This document shows, piece by piece, positions 1 to 8,449 of a stretch of 64,000 nucleotides of DNA. Both the position numbers and the translations under genes were made by a program. Source of the stretch: Globodera rostochiensis (taxonomy: Eukaryota; Nematoda; Chromadorea; Rhabditida; Heteroderidae); contig JAEVLN010000016.1 of assembly GCA_018350325.1 (NCBI GenBank), positions 1,798,044 to 1,862,043 on the forward strand. The letters are read 5' to 3'. How positions within the stretch are numbered: the stretch's first letter is position 1; every line of letters starts with the position of its first letter. The notes below the pieces were generated by a model that saw only the letters and a program-made list of their open reading frames with translations, was not told the origin of the DNA and searched no databases.

Positions 1-23
1 TTTATTTATAAATTTTAACTTAC

Positions 24-494
24 CTTTAGGTATTTCCGTGCAATGGTGCTTTGCTTTCCTCTCTTCTCGTAGCCAAGGTGGGGGATTATGGCGATCTTCT
101 GCTTGTCGTAGTGCGCCAAGGACACAAAAAACTTCATGCAAGCGGACTAAAATTATTTTAAATATTTTATTTATTTTAAAATTTAATTAAACCAACCGGA
201 ATCGTCACCGAATCGGTGATGTCATCAAACGTTTCGCTGTAGAACAATTTGCGCATCTTGATAACGCCATGCGCAAGAATTTGGACGTCTAATTTCAAAA
301 AAAGTTTTAAATTTTATTGTTTAAAATTCACCGGTTCTGCAGTAATCGGCGATTACTTCGCGCAGGAGGAACGGCGTGTTGAAGTTCTCCCTGTGCCAGC
401 TTTCAAGTTTCTTTCGCTCTTCAGGGAAATGCCCGCCTGGGTAGTACATCTCCAGCGGCGGCAGGGTTTCGAGCTCAATGTCGTAGTTTTCTTC
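24..494 (-). CDS. Type B DNA polymerase (Maverick/Polinton-like), three internal exons, 3' part beyond window
   Basis: Three minus-strand exons with matching phases: 494-332, 288-197 and 146-24. Introns are 43 and 50 bp. Acceptors are TTCAATTTAG, TTGAAATTAG and AATTTTAG; the last donor is a perfect GTAAGT. The first exon ends in YCRT and the next continues DVQIL, giving the Y-C-x-x-D-V-x-I-L pattern of the exonuclease III motif of family B polymerases. The third exon has SACMKFF followed by IIPHLGY, a layout I know from protein-primed PolB of Mavericks/Polintons and linear plasmids. The enzyme would copy the element's DNA. The polymerase palm motifs would lie to the left of the window. I found no N-terminal exonuclease exons to the right, so they may be displaced by the repeat and ORF block or lost. 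The family call rests on motif memory, not a search. Confidence 0.75.
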
Positions 495-650
495 CTAAAT
501 TGAAAAAATAATTTAAAAATATTAAAACTCGCGCGATGAAAAATTCAAAATTTAAATTTAAAAAATTAAAAATGTTGCGCAGTGTGCGCAAGTAACTCGC
601 GCAGTTAAAAATTGGAATATTAAAATAATTAAATATAAATATTAAATAAA

Positions 651-1006
651 GCCGCGCAGGGAAAAAATTTGCATAAATTCGCGCAGGGTGCGCGAGTGGG
701 TCGCGCAGGGAAAATAAATTCGCTCAGGGTGCGCGAGCGGAACGCGCACGGAAAAAATTTGCATAAATTCGCGCAGGGTGCGCGAGTGGGTCGCGCAGGG
801 AAAATAAATTCGCGCAGGGTACGCGAGTGGAACGCGCACGGAAAAAATTTGCATAAATTCGCGCAGGGTGCGCGAGTGGGTCGCGCAGGGAAAATAAATT
901 CGCGCAGGGTGCGCGAGTGGATCGTGCAGGGACATAATTTGCATAAATTCGCGCAGGGCGCGCGAGTGGATCGCGCAAGGAAAAAATTTGCATAAATTTG
1001 CGCAGA
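651..1006. repeat. 90-bp tandem repeat, about 3.9 copies
   Basis: Units start at 661, 751, 841 and 931, exactly 90 bp apart, with a shortened copy from 980. Each unit is two related halves: a GAAAAAATTTGCATAAATT half and a GAAAATAAATT half, each followed by CGCGCAGGGTGCGCGAGTGG. Because 90 is a multiple of three, long repetitive frames open on both strands; these are probably not genes. The same CGCGCAG vocabulary reappears at 12,717, 13,240, 13,499 and 13,577. Confidence 0.9.
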
Positions 1007-1772
1007 GGTTTAAAAGGTGTGTTATGTGCGTGAGAGCCCTTTCAATAAGCGTGACAGGGCCGTAAGCACCCCTTAAAACAAAAAGCAAAGTCAAAAGAAA
1101 CAAAATAGAGGAATACCGCGCGAGAGAAAAGTATCCAAGAAATTATTAAAGAATCGAGCCAACGAATTGTGAAGCAGACTGCCCAGCTGCCGAAACCTCC
1201 CCAATGGAACGACAAAAGCCATAATCCAAAAATGGAGAAGAAATCACACGGAATCAGGCCATGAAAATTCAGAAAAGCAATTTTTGAGTGAGGCATCAAC
1301 AACTTTGAGCAAGGCAATACCAATTTTTGGAGCAAGGCAAACAACACATGAAAAACAAGTCTAAAGTTTAAACTTGCACTTTGTACTGGCACTCAGATCC
1401 CATCGGAAGCACTAAGCCCGACCAACGGTCATGGATCCCGATAATTTCAATCGTTACTCGTTAGGAAGCGAACGGCGCTGGCTTACGGAACGACCAAACA
1501 TTCTTTCCCATAGGATGGGCAGTCACAATGGAATGAAGGGATCAGTTCCGGAAACACTTCGGAGGTTGTCCAATCGGAGGAAGGGAAAGAGAGAGGAGGC
1601 TCCCATCACTGATGGGATGTGTGATAACGAGGCAATGGAAACTTCTCCTTCCCCACCCGTCCGCTTCAGTCAGTAGGCCTCCACAGAGAAAAGTCAAGAC
1701 AATAACGGCATGAAATTTTAGAGAAAAAATAATATTTCTGACTCAAATACCTTCAACAAAATTGAACACTCA
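1007..1772 (+). other. Purine-rich leader upstream of the gag ORF, with a small upstream ORF
   Basis: No recognisable coding sequence. The stretch is A- and G-rich on the plus strand, like an untranslated leader. An 81-codon ORF (1,431-1,676, ATG in the context GTCATGG) sits in the same frame as the downstream gag ORF but is closed by TAG at 1,674 with further stops after it. Its product is basic and matches nothing I know. It could be an upstream ORF, a first exon, or chance. No LTR or tRNA primer-binding site was found. Confidence 0.4.
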
Positions 1773-4700
1773 ATGTCCTCCACCTCTCCCGAACGGGGTG
1801 CGGGAAGTTCCAATTCGGCCTTTGGGCTGAACACAAAGGGCAAATCGGTAGAAAATGAGAGAGAGACGCAGATCATGGTGATTGATCGAAGGCTGTTGGC
1901 AGGGAAAACTGCTGTGAAATTCGCTGACTTTGAGAAGATGCATGATGACGTGGGCCGACTCGAAACCGAAGTCAACAGATGGTTCCGAAATCTGAATCTG
2001 ACTCTAAACAAAAAGATGACGTGGGTCAGCCAGGCCGTTGGCGACTGCAATACCAATTTTGACACTTTAAACGCCCAAATCGCATCCCTGACACAGAAAG
2101 TGGAAGAGCTAGAAGGGATGGCAAGCCGGACGAGCCGAACCGAAAGTGACACGCTTTCGCGCCACTCTTCTCGCCATTCGTCGGTGGCGGATCAGCAACC
2201 GCTGGCTCCCGCATCCGCTCGAATCGTTGGGAAAAATGAAGGCCAGAGAACGGTCCATGGGCTAAACATGCTATCGGGCCCATCCATAAACTCCAATTTG
2301 GAGGTGTTCGGTGAGGATTCGGTGTACGCCTTTGATGATTGGGCTGAACGCTTCAGGGACTATCTGTCCATTTCGGGGAAGAATTGGGATTCCGTGGAGA
2401 AGGTGACCAGGTTGAAACTGGCCCTTAAGGACACCCCCAAAGCGCTATTCAAAGAGCTGACCGTTGCACAAACGGCCGACGTGGACACAGCCTTAATAGC
2501 ACTGCGAGCCAAAATGGACTCTCCGCAACGTCGAGAGATCGCCAAGCGAAATCTCACTCTTTGCCGACAAAGGGAGGATGAAACGGTAACGCAATTCCTG
2601 AGACGGCTTACCCCGCTAGTGGAATCGGCGAACCCGTCGCTGACGGACCCTCAGCGCAAAGAAAAAGTCTGCGAAGAGTTTTTGGATCGGCTGAAGCCAA
2701 ACGTGAGTTTTCTGGTACGACTGGTCGGTCTAACGCAGGCGAAAAACCTCGACGTAGTGAAAGCTCAAGCTGAGGAGCTAGAAGCCCTTCTTCTGGCCAA
2801 CAAAGGTGAGGAAGCAGGAAGGTGGGTGCAGTCCGTCAACGCTCTGCGAGATCAAAATGCCCCAGGACACTCAGAGCCGCAGGCGAGACACCAAGCTGAG
2901 AGCCAGGGAGCGCCGCCAACCGGTATGAATGTCAGAAGTTTCAGGCCATTCACCGCGGCCGACGCGCAACAACGGCAGTCGTTTGTACAGAGACGAGGAG
3001 GATTTCAGTCAAGGGGTCGCACGCCCCAGTGGCAGCAACAGCAATTCAGTCAGAGAAACTGGTCGAATGCCCCTGTCTGCTATCACTGCCGACGGACAGG
3101 ACATTTTGCGCACGCATGTCGCGAAAGGAGAGCACAATTTCAAGGCAACCGCTTTGGCAACTCCAACTGGGCCAACCCCCAAAATTCAGCCCCGGCCTTC
3201 CAACGAGCACCCCCGCACCGGCCAGCACCGGTTAATTCATTTCAAGAATTGCTAAACCTTCAGGGCTCCTCCAACTCCCAACCGTCATCAGGCTTCATGG
3301 AAGACCTGGTAAGGTCCCTTATCAATATGAATCTGCGGAACCCGCCGGCCCAGACAAATGGCGACCGGGAAAACACCAAATCCGGAGAAATGAATTCCAT
3401 TCTCCAAATCAGTCCCCATGCAGACCTCCCGGAGGCCACAAGCCTGTCCACGGTAGAGGCCCCAAAAATTGAGCAAGAATCAGCCTTAGGGCGGAACGAA
3501 AAGGAAGAGAACAAACCGAAGACGTCCAATTGGGAAAAAGGAACGCCGAAACTGAGTCTCAAAGATTCCCTGTGGGGGATTTCGCTCATTTGCATTCTGA
3601 TGACGTTCAACACGGTAGTGGGACAAGTAATCCCACCACACCCGTTGTTGTGTCAGACACAGCAAGCTGGAAAAATCTGGCAACTGCCTGGTATCACCGG
3701 GTGCGCGAATCTGACGGTTGACCATTCGAAGATCCCGCTCTCACGAACCCTCAGTATTTATGCCCCTTCCATCTACGAACATTCCATTGAAGCCTGGGCT
3801 TGTCGGAAGGTGAGAAAAAGTGTCAGAAAATTTACCACCATCTCCAATGTGCCGGTTCAGGAAGTTTTAGAGCCCGTTCACATGGAAGTGAGTACCGAAG
3901 AATGCCGTCAGATGATTGAGCATGGTAAGTGCAGCTTAGGAATTCTGACGAATGAGTCGGGTCTCCTCCACACCGACAGAAAAATCGATCTGTCCCCAAG
4001 GATGTGGTTTTTAGGTTCCTTCAGTTGGGCAATAGCAGAGAGCGAGAACTGTTACCTATTCAGGACCAAGGTGATGAAGAAGCACAAGGTTGCAGCCATG
4101 CAGACCTCCTTCGGAGACGCAGAGTCTTGCCGAATTGAACAAGGTCGATGCGTGATGGAGGACAAGACGACACTTCTGTGGGAGCCAAATGTCACTCGAA
4201 GCTGTGAATACACGGCGATTGGCACGTGGGAAGGGACTCAGCTGGACAACATCTGGATTTCAGACGAGGCAAGCTTTCGCCTCACCCTTCGGAGCACGAG
4301 ATCTAAGGTTTACTCGTGCGGCAGCGGACTGCAAAAGTCGGAAGAGGGATTTGCAGTTAAGGATCTCTCTTTACAAGGGGAACAAAACACAAGAAGGAGG
4401 ACAAGAAGTCTGGCAACCGAGTCCGAAATGAATGCCAAACTCGGTTATCTCGACGACAAACTCATGCAGGTGATGAAAGTGTCCTTTTCTCAAGCCCTAA
4501 AGTCAATCTGTGACTACATGTTGGAGACAAGAAGGTGGGCCGCATCGGCACTGCTGCTGGACCCCACAAATTTCGCCAGGATTATTCTGAATTCGGGAAA
4601 TCTGGTAGCAAAAGGGGTAGGCCCTGGGCTAATGAAAGTCTGGCCTTGCATCGAATTGTCGAGCAAAGAATATGAATTTCTAGCTGTGGGTGGAGAAGCA

Positions 4701-5819
4701 AAACCTGAGTGCTTTGAACTCATTCCAATCAAATTCAGAGTCAAAGGCGGCGTGCAGTCAGCCTTCGTAGATCCCAAAACGATGATCATAAGCCTGACGT
4801 CGCGAAAGGCACCATGTGGAGAATTTCGGAAACAACTAATGTTCGTTGCCGGGACACTTCTCGAAATTGACCAGTTCACAGCGCAGGTCAAAAAGGTAAA
4901 GGCAGATGGAACTGAGAAACTGGGAGAGGTCCCATTGGAACTTCCAAAATTTTTTCCTCACCACTTCCATTACATGGCCCTTGCCAACGTGTCGGACTTT
5001 TTGGGGCAGGTATTCGACAGTAATCTTGCCCGAGTCAGCGAAATGACATACGGAATTCACAGGTCAGATACGGTGGTAACGAAAACACTCTCGGATCAAT
5101 GGCTGGAAGTCCGAGATGAGGTTGAGGAAGCAATTGCCGGCAAATGGATCAAATTAGGACAGATCACGCTAGCAGTCATGGTAATCATTGTCTTTGTAGA
5201 CTTCACCATTCGCTTCGGCATAATGCTCCGGGACGAGTACAGCGGAACAGGACGGTCAAAAAGAATGGCATTCGGCTACAGAAAACCGCGGATCACCGAC
5301 GAGGAGTGCCCTGCCGAGGCAGGCTCTGCGGAACACACGCCAGCCAAAACAAGAAATGACGCAAGTCCACCGGCGTTTGAACTAACACCAATTAAGCTGA
5401 TCACTCCAGTGTTGGCCGACTCCTCATCAGGAAGTCGAAGAATACGAAGGACTGCAAAGCGGCTCAGCGTTCGCTTTTCGCGACGTGCTGCTCTTCCTTC
5501 AGTTCTCCTGCTGTTGGCAGTGACTCTCGCACCAGCAGGGGCATCGCCGGCGGAAGGATCGAATCTACCATCCGTTAGCTGCGCGGTAATTCTAGCAGTA
5601 GCGACCCTTATCCTGCTTATTGTGGGAACAATGAATAGCAGTAAGAAATTGGTTGCGTGGGCCAAACATTTTCTGGGTTCGCTCTCACCTCAAACGGCGG
5701 TAGTGGTGGCTAAAATAAATTCCATCCCCGTCCGTTGTTTGCTTGACACCGGGGCTAGTCTAAGCGTCGCCCCGATTTCAATGGCCTCAAAACTGCGATG
5801 CCGAGTCACACCATCGTAA
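1773..5819 (+). CDS. Gag-like capsid, envelope-like glycoprotein and retropepsin N-half in one ORF
   Basis: 1,348 codons from ATG at 1,773 to TAA at 5,817-5,819. Modules in order: an N-terminal SAFGLNTK motif (residues 15-22); a predicted coiled coil (about 50-118); a Ty3-type Gag capsid region (about 165-350, with FLRRLTPLVESA); a CCHC knuckle, C436-x2-C439-x4-H444-x4-C449; a second copy of the motif, SALGRNEK, at nt 3,480; a hydrophobic signal or TM segment (about 600-617); a cysteine-rich ectodomain; a basic proprotein-convertase-type site R874-R875-R876-T877-R878; a TM segment (about 1131-1152); another hydrophobic stretch; and the retropepsin active site LLDTGAS with D1325. The glycoprotein lies between capsid and protease, whereas most retroelements place env after pol. 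Ectodomain spacing recalls envelope genes captured by Metaviridae/Belpaoviridae, but I cannot fix the class. The stop falls inside the protease; see the next entry. Confidence 0.8.
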   Translation: MSSTSPERGAGSSNSAFGLNTKGKSVENERETQIMVIDRRLLAGKTAVKFADFEKMHDDVGRLETEVNRWFRNLNLTLNKKMTWVSQAVGDCNTNFDTLNAQIASLTQKVEELEGMASRTSRTESDTLSRHSSRHSSVADQQPLAPASARIVGKNEGQRTVHGLNMLSGPSINSNLEVFGEDSVYAFDDWAERFRDYLSISGKNWDSVEKVTRLKLALKDTPKALFKELTVAQTADVDTALIALRAKMDSPQRREIAKRNLTLCRQREDETVTQFLRRLTPLVESANPSLTDPQRKEKVCEEFLDRLKPNVSFLVRLVGLTQAKNLDVVKAQAEELEALLLANKGEEAGRWVQSVNALRDQNAPGHSEPQARHQAESQGAPPTGMNVRSFRPFTAADAQQRQSFVQRRGGFQSRGRTPQWQQQQFSQRNWSNAPVCYHCRRTGHFAHACRERRAQFQGNRFGNSNWANPQNSAPAFQRAPPHRPAPVNSFQELLNLQGSSNSQPSSGFMEDLVRSLINMNLRNPPAQTNGDRENTKSGEMNSILQISPHADLPEATSLSTVEAPKIEQESALGRNEKEENKPKTSNWEKGTPKLSLKDSLWGISLICILMTFNTVVGQVIPPHPLLCQTQQAGKIWQLPGITGCANLTVDHSKIPLSRTLSIYAPSIYEHSIEAWACRKVRKSVRKFTTISNVPVQEVLEPVHMEVSTEECRQMIEHGKCSLGILTNESGLLHTDRKIDLSPRMWFLGSFSWAIAESENCYLFRTKVMKKHKVAAMQTSFGDAESCRIEQGRCVMEDKTTLLWEPNVTRSCEYTAIGTWEGTQLDNIWISDEASFRLTLRSTRSKVYSCGSGLQKSEEGFAVKDLSLQGEQNTRRRTRSLATESEMNAKLGYLDDKLMQVMKVSFSQALKSICDYMLETRRWAASALLLDPTNFARIILNSGNLVAKGVGPGLMKVWPCIELSSKEYEFLAVGGEAKPECFELIPIKFRVKGGVQSAFVDPKTMIISLTSRKAPCGEFRKQLMFVAGTLLEIDQFTAQVKKVKADGTEKLGEVPLELPKFFPHHFHYMALANVSDFLGQVFDSNLARVSEMTYGIHRSDTVVTKTLSDQWLEVRDEVEEAIAGKWIKLGQITLAVMVIIVFVDFTIRFGIMLRDEYSGTGRSKRMAFGYRKPRITDEECPAEAGSAEHTPAKTRNDASPPAFELTPIKLITPVLADSSSGSRRIRRTAKRLSVRFSRRAALPSVLLLLAVTLAPAGASPAEGSNLPSVSCAVILAVATLILLIVGTMNSSKKLVAWAKHFLGSLSPQTAVVVAKINSIPVRCLLDTGASLSVAPISMASKLRCRVTPS

Positions 5820-7103
5820 GCGGAAGCAATGAGTGCCTCGCGGCACATCATCAAGCTCCGGCAATGTGCGAGAGTCGAGTTGGACATAGCGGGAGTTGCA
5901 GTAGAAGCGACAATCAACTTCAGTGCGGACGACGATTTTGTAAGCACAGCAGACTATGGCGCCATTATCGGCTGGGACGTTTTCAGAAAATTACCCCCAT
6001 TCGGTTTTGACCCGGCTGGCAACAAATTTTCGATTGGTAACAACGTGATCGAGCTGTGTCGGAGCCCAAACTTTCTCGCCTGTGGGATCAGATTGGCGTC
6101 ATCTGAGACCATACTGATTCCACCTAACGCCCAGTGTCTGGTAAAAATACAACCCGAATCCTTGGACAAATTGAGAAACCCAATCCTAATAGAAGAACCA
6201 GACTTCAATTTGGGAAAACTAGAATTATCCACAATCGCCTGCCTTCTGCCCTCGGGCGGAACACAAATAAGAATTCCAATTGTCAACTCAACGATGGAAC
6301 CGAAAAGAATTTGGAAAGGAATGCATCTGGCCTATGCAAGCGAAATTCGGTGTGATGAAATCGGTCTTTTCCGACAAGAAAATCGGGAAAGCATCCATAG
6401 CTTGGAAAAGAATCAAGTGGACTCAGACCCAACCTTTGTCGTGAATTACTCAAAAACAGCAGCAAGTGAAGCAGAATTAGGCCAATGGAGGGGAGGGGGC
6501 GGCTGGCGGACCCCTGCCCCCAGCAGAATGGCCAGCCATTCCGCTGGAGGGGAGGGGGCGGCTGGCGGACCCCTGCCCCCAGCAGAATGGCCAGCCATTC
6601 CGCTGGAGGGGAGGGGGCGGCTGGCGGACCCCTGCCCCCAGCAGAATGGCCAGCCATTCCGCTGGAGGGGAGGGGGCGGCTGGCGGACCCCTGCCCCCAG
6701 CAGAATGGCCAGCCATTCCGCTGGAGGGGAGGGGGCGGCTGGCGGACCCCTGCCCCCAGCAGAATGGCTAGCCATTCCGCTGGAGGGGAGGGGGCGGCTG
6801 GCGGACCCCTGCCCCCAGCAGAATGGCCAGCCATTCCGCTGGAGGGGAGGGGGCGGCTGGCGGACCCCTGCCCCCAGCAGAATGGCCAGCCATTCCGCTG
6901 GAGGGGAGGGGGCGGCTGGCGGACCCCTGCCCCCAGCAGAATGGCTAGCCATTCCGCTGGAGGGGAGGGGGCGGCTGGCGGACCCCTACCCCCCAGCAGA
7001 AAGGACAGCCACTCTGCTGGAGGGGAGGGGGCAGCCAGCAAAGGAAAGTCAGCAGAAACACAGGGCGACAAATCAGCAGAAAACTTCTGCCGGCAAATCA
7101 TGA
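5820..7103 (+). CDS. In-frame continuation: retropepsin C-half, pre-RT region, then minisatellite-encoded tail
   Basis: Same frame as the upstream ORF, separated from it only by the TAA at 5,817. The first ATG is at 5,829. The segment contains the second half of a retropepsin fold, ending in IIGWDVF (from nt 5,964). The spacing from DTGAS to IIGWD, about 73 codons including the stop, is normal for a single-domain protease. It then has a beta-rich stretch (NAQCLVKI, RIPIVNST, RIWKGMHL) like the region that precedes reverse transcriptase in retroelement pol. RT does not follow: from about 6,485 the frame runs into a 59-bp minisatellite and ends at 7,101-7,103. Expression would need stop readthrough, reinitiation or splicing, or the stop may simply be a disabling mutation. 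No RT, RNase H or integrase motif was seen. Confidence 0.65.
   Translation, partial: AEAMSASRHIIKLRQCARVELDIAGVAVEATINFSADDDFVSTADYGAIIGWDVFRKLPPFGFDPAGNKFSIGNNVIELCRSPNFLACGIRLASSETILIPPNAQCLVKIQPESLDKLRNPILIEEPDFNLGKLELSTIACLLPSGGTQIRIPIVNSTMEPKRIWKGMHLAYASEIRCDEIGLFRQENRESIHSLEKNQVDSDPTFVVNYSKTAASEAELGQWRGGGGWRTPAPSRMASHSAGGEGAAGGPLPPAEWPAIPLEGRGRLADPCPQQNGQPFRWRGGGGWRTPAPSRMASHSAGGEGAAGGPLPPAEWLAIPLEGRGRLADPCPQQNGQPFRWRGGGGWRTPAPSRMASHSAGGEGAAGGPLPPAEWLAIPLEGRGRLADPYPPAERTATLLEGRGQPAKESQQKHRATNQQKTSAGKS
6485..7040. repeat. 59-bp minisatellite, about 9.4 copies, open in all six frames
   Basis: Near-identical 59-bp units begin GAGGGGAGGGGGCGGCTGG and include CCCCTGCCCCCAGCAGAATGG and CCAGCCATTCCGCTG. 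The last units are degenerate. As 59 is not a multiple of three, each frame cycles through all three unit translations, and none contains a stop on either strand. Each unit carries a G-run block able to form a quadruplex and an imperfect hairpin (CAGCAGAATGGC against GCCATTCCGCTG, 11 of 12 pairs). Two copies carry a C-to-T change (GGCTAGCC). Confidence 0.95.
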
Positions 7104-7393
7104 ATGTGCCAGCTTCCAGAGGGAGGACTCATCAGATTTTGGGCTGTCACCAATCCACTTTCCCACGAAAAAAATTACTTCTCATAGGTTTCTACTCATC
7201 CGCAAAGAATTCGGCCGACAATTTGAAAATTCCAGCCGCCTAGACAAATCCATCACAATGTGACGGTCAGTGTCGCATTGCAACAATCACTCATTCGCAA
7301 CATTACTCCAACGACCTTGATCACACCCTTTTTTTTCGGTCTCCTAACCAATTGCAACAAATCTCACTCTTCCAACTCCGACCCTCACATTCC
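7041..7393 (+). other. Spacer between minisatellite and small glycoprotein ORF
   Basis: The frame entering from the gag/pro ORF ends at 7,103. A different frame stays open through the repeat to 7,243 and is hydrophilic, without recognisable domains. No promoter or splice signal is convincing here. Confidence 0.3.
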
Positions 7394-7939
7394 ATGCCAA
7401 AACAGACCTTCCCCAAAAACCAAAACTTGCAAAAGTCGACCCTAGGGTTGAACAAAAATAAAAATAAGGCTTTGGGTCATCCACAATTCTCGCACCGCAT
7501 GATCTGGCTACCCGTCTCAGTGCTCACCCTCGGCTTCTCGGCCTCCCTATCAACGGATCAAGCGAATACAGCAGCCTTTGACTGCTTTGAAACGGCGCCG
7601 CCGTCATCAAATCAAACGGGAGGCGCTTTTAGTCACTATGTGAACTGCTCCAAAAACTGTGATGAAGAATGTTATCCAATGTGCATAATCAACGGCACAA
7701 AGGAGGGACCAGATCGACGGCAGATGGCCTGGCTATGCTATCAATTGAGAATCAAGCACAAGTCAATGCTCGAAAAGATCTATTCACTGCTGTCAGACCA
7801 CTCAGTGACCCTAATCTGGCTAGCAGGCATTACCGTACTGATAGGACTTTGCGCCCTATGGGTCAGACACTGTTCAAAAGAGCCTCGGCACGTGACTGTC
7901 GAAATGCAAATTCCTCACTTACAAGCCCTATGCACCTAA
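7394..7939 (+). CDS. Small two-TM, cysteine-rich putative membrane glycoprotein
   Basis: 181 residues from ATG at 7,394. I chose this start over the in-frame ATG at 7,352 because it places the STLGLNKN motif (nt 7,436-7,459) near the N-terminus, as in the gag and helicase ORFs. Visible features: a hydrophobic signal or TM segment (about 36-53); an ectodomain with six cysteines (64, 85, 89, 93, 97, 115) and three N-glycosylation sequons (N73, N84, N100); a second TM segment (about 138-157); and a short basic cytoplasmic tail. It lies between the gag-glycoprotein-protease ORF and the helicase on the same strand. No family recognised. By position it could be a second virion or accessory membrane protein; that is inference. 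Confidence 0.55.
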   Translation: MPKQTFPKNQNLQKSTLGLNKNKNKALGHPQFSHRMIWLPVSVLTLGFSASLSTDQANTAAFDCFETAPPSSNQTGGAFSHYVNCSKNCDEECYPMCIINGTKEGPDRRQMAWLCYQLRIKHKSMLEKIYSLLSDHSVTLIWLAGITVLIGLCALWVRHCSKEPRHVTVEMQIPHLQALCT

Positions 7940-8449
7940 CCCGAATATTCTCACTCTTCGTCATGCCATTCCAAGCCCTCACTCAACACATTCTGAACAG
8001 ACACAGGTCCATTAGCATCTTCCCAATCACCTTACTGCGGAGCACAAGGTGCAGCCGACCAGAATACCATCCACAGCCTTGGGCGTCTCACATTCCGCAA
8101 CATATTTTTTGTGTAAGAGCCACCCCCGCCCATAAGTCATTCGCATCTCAGTCCTTCCGACCATCCTCATTTCCAGTCCTGACTGCATTCCCCTCCCCGC
8201 TTTTTTTCCCATCGGACCCAGCACATCCATCAACGCCGATGTTCAAAAGGGCAACATTTCAAAAAGGAAAAACCGGTCGGGCCGCCCTCGCCCTTACCCA
8301 CCCACTAGGGGCAACCGACGCCGCGGAGTCCCACCCCCATCATTCTATCCCCGAGTCAGACCAACCGCCGGGCAATCCTCTCTCTCACATTTGTGCCAGT
8401 GTTGACTTGACTCTCCTCCAATCAATTTTGTTCCCATTCAGATACTCAA
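7940..8449 (+). other. Spacer between small glycoprotein and helicase ORFs
   Basis: Pyrimidine-rich sequence of moderate GC content. A long overlapping frame (7,669-8,472) crosses it, but its product is rich in P, S and H with no domain, typical of a chance frame. The C- and T-rich stretches before 8,450 could serve as a splice acceptor region for a downstream mRNA, but I cannot point to one site. Confidence 0.3.

Noticed and set aside
642..1103. Long ORFs on both strands across the 90-bp repeat
   Set aside because: The repeat length is a multiple of three and lacks stops, so frames stay open automatically; the products are pure repeat.
6283..7243. Proline-rich ORFs in every frame over the minisatellite
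   Set aside because: Explained by the stop-free 59-bp unit.
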